The position numbers and the translations under genes are program-made. From positions 1-26,476 of the forward strand of contig NZ_JBASCI010000025.1 in NCBI RefSeq assembly GCF_049651565.1: DNA of 26,476 bases. Direction: 5' to 3'. Source of the DNA: Brooklawnia sp049651565. GTDB lineage: Bacteria; Actinomycetota; Actinomycetes; Propionibacteriales; Propionibacteriaceae. Shown here one piece after another: positions 24,419-26,476 of this stretch (positions within the stretch are counted from its first letter, which is position 1; the number at the start of each line of letters is the position of its first letter). Below the pieces are notes generated by a model. It was not told where the DNA came from, made no database searches, and worked only from the letters and a program-made list of their open reading frames with translations.

Positions 24419-24716
24419 CTAGGAGACCTACCGGAGACCGCAGCGGTCGGGCAGGCGCCCCCACCCGCGACTTCGCGCTCACCGCTGCTCCACTGCGAGC
24501 CGCCCCATCCCGACCAACTGCCGCGTAAAGCGCGCCATGTCGACGTCGCCGGTAGCCGATCAGCGCGTCCTGGAGCGCGTCATCGGCGTCGTGCGCGGAG
24601 GCGAGCATCCGGTAGCAGTGGGCGTGCAGCCCAGCGCGGTGCGGCGCGACCAGCTCCTCGAACGCCAGCAGATCACCGGCGCGGGCCTGCCGCACCAGTG
24701 CCGGCTCGTCCATCAC
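24393..24716 (-). pseudogene. Truncated ECF sigma factor (region 2 fragment)
   Basis: From GTG 24716 (or ATG 24713) the first 52 residues are clearly sigma-70 region 2: VRQARAGDLLAFEELVAPHR, then AHCYRMLASAHDADDALQDAL, close to the SigG/TIGR02960-type ECF factors. After DALIGY the product becomes Arg/Ala-rich and loses homology; regions 3-4 and the usual SnoaL-like tail are absent. In another minus-strand frame at the break there is a short reading, MARFTRQLVGMGRLAVEQR then stop (around 24480-24540), which may be the last codons of a different gene. Two gene ends were therefore probably joined here. It lies upstream of nothing in its own direction except the dprA scrap. Confidence 0.6.
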
Positions 24717-24741
24717 AGGGCCATGGTGCCGCTCGGTTGAC

Positions 24742-25293
24742 TCAGGCTGGGTCAGGGTGCGCCGCGAAGACGTGCGCGACTGCTCCGCCGCTGAATGCGA
24801 TGGTGCTCTTGGGCTCGATGGTGAGGGGCGCGTGGAAGATCCGCTCGCCCTCGCCGAGGACGACGGGGTGGATGAGGAGCCGGTATTCGTCGATCAGGCC
24901 AGTCTCTACCAGCGACCTGGCGAATCGTGCCCCGCCGTGGGCGAGCAGGTAACCGCCGGAGCGCTCCTGCTTGAGTCGCATGATGGACGCGGCCAGGTCT
25001 CCGGTAGCGATCGTCGTCTCGCCCCAGTCGGCGGACGTGAGCGAGTTCGAGAACACGACCTTGGGGATCTCGTTCATCGGCGTGGCGAACGGCCCGGCGG
25101 CGCCAGGCCAGAAGGCAGCCATCACCGCGTAGGTGTTGGCGCCCATCAGGTGCGCCCCGGCGTTGCCGACCGTCTCCACGGTCCACGCCAGGGCGTCGTC
25201 GGAGCCTCCGGCGGCGATCCAGTCGGTGCTGCCGTCCGTCGGTGCGACGTAGCCGTCCAGTGAGACGGACATCTTGAGTACCAGCAAGGCCAT
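24742..25293 (-). CDS. Dihydrofolate reductase family protein (RibD C-terminal fold)
   Basis: A 183-residue NAD(P)H-binding reductase-like protein. Motifs: LKMSVSLDGYVAP at 6-18, HLMGANTYAVMAAFWP near 48-63, KVVFSNSLTSADW, GGYLLAHGGARFARSLVETGLIDEY near 117-140, and HPVVLGEGERIF. These fit the RibD C-terminal/YyaP-type family rather than FolA. The substrate is unknown; plasmid and soil actinobacteria carry many copies, often beside ECF sigma factors, which matches the sigma fragment next to it. The start at ATG 25293 is supported by GAAAGGAAG upstream. It is 89 bases downstream of the ABC permease on the same strand. Confidence 0.9.
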   Translation of the reverse strand: MALLVLKMSVSLDGYVAPTDGSTDWIAAGGSDDALAWTVETVGNAGAHLMGANTYAVMAAFWPGAAGPFATPMNEIPKVVFSNSLTSADWGETTIATGDLAASIMRLKQERSGGYLLAHGGARFARSLVETGLIDEYRLLIHPVVLGEGERIFHAPLTIEPKSTIAFSGGAVAHVFAAHPDPA

Positions 25294-25382
25294 TGGTCTT
25301 CCTTTCTCGGGGTCGCTGAAGCAAAGCGACTGAAGTCGTTGAGGGTGGCTTCGTGCTGAGTGTTGCGTGGCGAGTGTCCATG

Positions 25383-26255
25383 TCAGGTCCAGCGGAAGGT
25401 CCTGGCGGCCAGCGGGTAGAGCAGGGCGGTCCAGGCGATCAGAACGGTGACCTGGAGGGCTGGGAAGCCGGTGTCGAACCACGCGGCGGCCAAGGCCTGA
25501 CTCGTGGCGCCGAGGGGGGTGTAGGTGGCGATCTGCCGGGCGAGGTCGGGCATGAGCGGGCCGGGGGTCCACATACCGGCGAGGAACAGCAGCGGGAAGT
25601 AGAGCAGCATCCCGACCGCGGCCGCGGCGGATCCGGTACGGGCGCGGGCGGCCACGAGCATCCCGAGGCCGAACATCGCCAGGGCACCCGCGAGCAGCGC
25701 AATGGCCGCGGTGAGGGTCTGCCGGGGTAGCGGCGCGGCGAAGACGACGGTGGCGAGCAGCACGGCGAGGGCGGCTGCCACGACGAAGGCGGCAAGGTTG
25801 ATCACGACCTGAGCGGCGAGAACGGCGCCGGGTCGGGCGGGGGTGGTCGAGAGCCGGCGCAGCACCCCGTGCTCGCGGTAGTTCGCCACCATCACCGGCA
25901 GGGTGGACAGGGCTGGCGTCGCCAGGGCCATCGTCAGCACGGCGGGGGTGTAGACCTGGATCATCGTCAGCCCGTCCAGCTGCCCGCCGGTCAGGGTCTC
26001 GCGCATGCCGGGAATGGCCAGCCCGGCCCCGAGGAGGATTAGGGCGGGGACGATGAGCGCGAACACGGCGGAAGGCAGGTCCCGGACGAACAGCAAGGCC
26101 TCGACCCGAAGCAGGCGCCTCATCGGCGCGCGCCAGGTCGATGAATGGCCGGGGCGCGCCGCGAGCACCTGACGACGCTTGGCCGCGCCGCCGGTGAGTT
26201 CGGGGTCGCGCTCCTGGTGCGAGTGATCCACTGAGTGTGCAGAGAACCGGTCCAT
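25383..26255 (-). CDS. ABC-2 type exporter permease
   Basis: A 290-residue membrane subunit of a two-gene ABC exporter (DrrB-like). A polar N-terminal part of about 45 residues is followed by six hydrophobic segments: SAVFALIVPALILLGAGLAI, VLTMALATPALSTLPVMVA, VVINLAAFVVAAALAVLLATVVF, IALLAGALAMFGLGMLVA, AVGMLLYFPLLFLAGMW and a last one near VTVLIAWTALLYPLA. The YREHGVLRRLSTTP loop between helices 2 and 3 is the coupling-helix motif of ABC-2 permeases. ATG 26255 is used; ATG 26123 (MRRLLRVEALL) is a plausible shorter start. It follows the ATPase by 19 bases. The exported substrate (drug, lipid or other) is unknown. Confidence 0.9.
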   Translation of the reverse strand: MDRFSAHSVDHSHQERDPELTGGAAKRRQVLAARPGHSSTWRAPMRRLLRVEALLFVRDLPSAVFALIVPALILLGAGLAIPGMRETLTGGQLDGLTMIQVYTPAVLTMALATPALSTLPVMVANYREHGVLRRLSTTPARPGAVLAAQVVINLAAFVVAAALAVLLATVVFAAPLPRQTLTAAIALLAGALAMFGLGMLVAARARTGSAAAAVGMLLYFPLLFLAGMWTPGPLMPDLARQIATYTPLGATSQALAAAWFDTGFPALQVTVLIAWTALLYPLAARTFRWT

Positions 26256-26274
26256 AACGGGGTGTGTCCCTTTG

Positions 26275-26476
26275 CTATCGCGAGTGGCTGACGTCGGCCG
26301 GCAGCGGCGTGCTGCTGTCGGCGATGCCGAGGAAGACGTCCTCCAGGCTGCGGGAGTGGGTGCGGACATCGGTGGGGGTGATGTCGTGCCGGGCGAGGGC
26401 GATGAGCACGGCGGTCAGCGCGGCTGGTCCGCCGCCGACCTCGATCTGTCCGTCGGGCAGGATGTCGGCGCCGGGC
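26275..26476 (-). CDS. ABC exporter ATP-binding protein, C-terminal end only
   Basis: 66 codons up to TAG 26275-26277; the rest lies beyond the window. The visible part has ALTAVLIALARHDITPTDVR and the SLEDVFLGI motif that closes DrrA/ABC-2-type ATPases. Walker A, signature and Walker B motifs are outside the window. It forms the first half of the exporter with the permease downstream. Confidence 0.85.
   Translation of the reverse strand, partial: PGADILPDGQIEVGGGPAALTAVLIALARHDITPTDVRTHSRSLEDVFLGIADSSTPLPADVSHSR

Noticed and set aside
24143..24952. A 269-codon fusion protein beginning with DprA-like sequence
   Set aside because: After about residue 92 it is antisense to the sigma fragment and reductase gene, with Arg/Pro/Ala-rich shadow composition.

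Overview
This is a GC-rich window with many GTG starts and repeated 4-base start/stop overlaps (GTGA, ATGA). It comes from a high-GC Gram-positive chromosome (Actinomycetota). MurT/GatD, a SdhC-SdhA-SdhB operon with a single long cytochrome b subunit, an LLM flavin enzyme paired with a TreS-like enzyme, and a GH65 phosphorylase all fit that phylum. A Propionibacteriales-type genome is my best guess, but the sequence does not prove it.

Layout. (1) 1-2114, minus: large-subunit catalase, cut by the left edge. (2) 2291-7272, plus: LLM flavin oxidoreductase overlapping a TreS-like alpha-glucan enzyme, then a FUSC-type membrane protein and an eight-helix membrane protein. (3) 7277-9300, minus: the gatD/murT pair that amidates lipid II. 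(4) 9397-12285: DUF7218-like and DUF72 proteins, a small membrane protein whose 3' end overlaps a Nudix gene, and a tocopherol-cyclase-like protein. (5) 12286-12858: a 573-base gap between convergent genes, filled with palindromic repeats. (6) 12859-13546: a TetR regulator with a twin-palindrome operator candidate. (7) 13811-17145: sdhCAB, with an apparent one-base frameshift in sdhA. (8) xth, then a convergent GH65 phosphorylase.

From about 20400 to 24420 the character changes. The DNA is visibly less GC-rich and gene density drops. It carries an orphan recombinase-like helix-turn-helix protein, a 505-residue ParB-fold protein with a proline-rich linker and a helical C-terminal domain, and, facing it tail to tail with a 50-base overlap, a D12-class adenine methyltransferase. 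The methyltransferase is preceded by and overlaps a tiny Cys4 zinc protein, whose promoter lies inside an imperfect palindrome. This looks like an inserted accessory (possibly defence) module and is the best candidate here for an undescribed system. Its right edge is a scar: the first 86 codons of a DprA-like gene run into a truncated ECF sigma factor on the other strand.

The right end (24742-26476, minus) holds a RibD/DHFR-fold reductase and a two-gene ABC-2 exporter whose ATPase is cut by the window edge.

How the genes work together: catalase and Nudix are protective; TreS-like and GH65 both act on alpha-glucosidic disaccharides; MurT/GatD modify the cell wall; SdhCAB link the TCA cycle to menaquinone. 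The 20.4-24.4 kb block appears independent of these.
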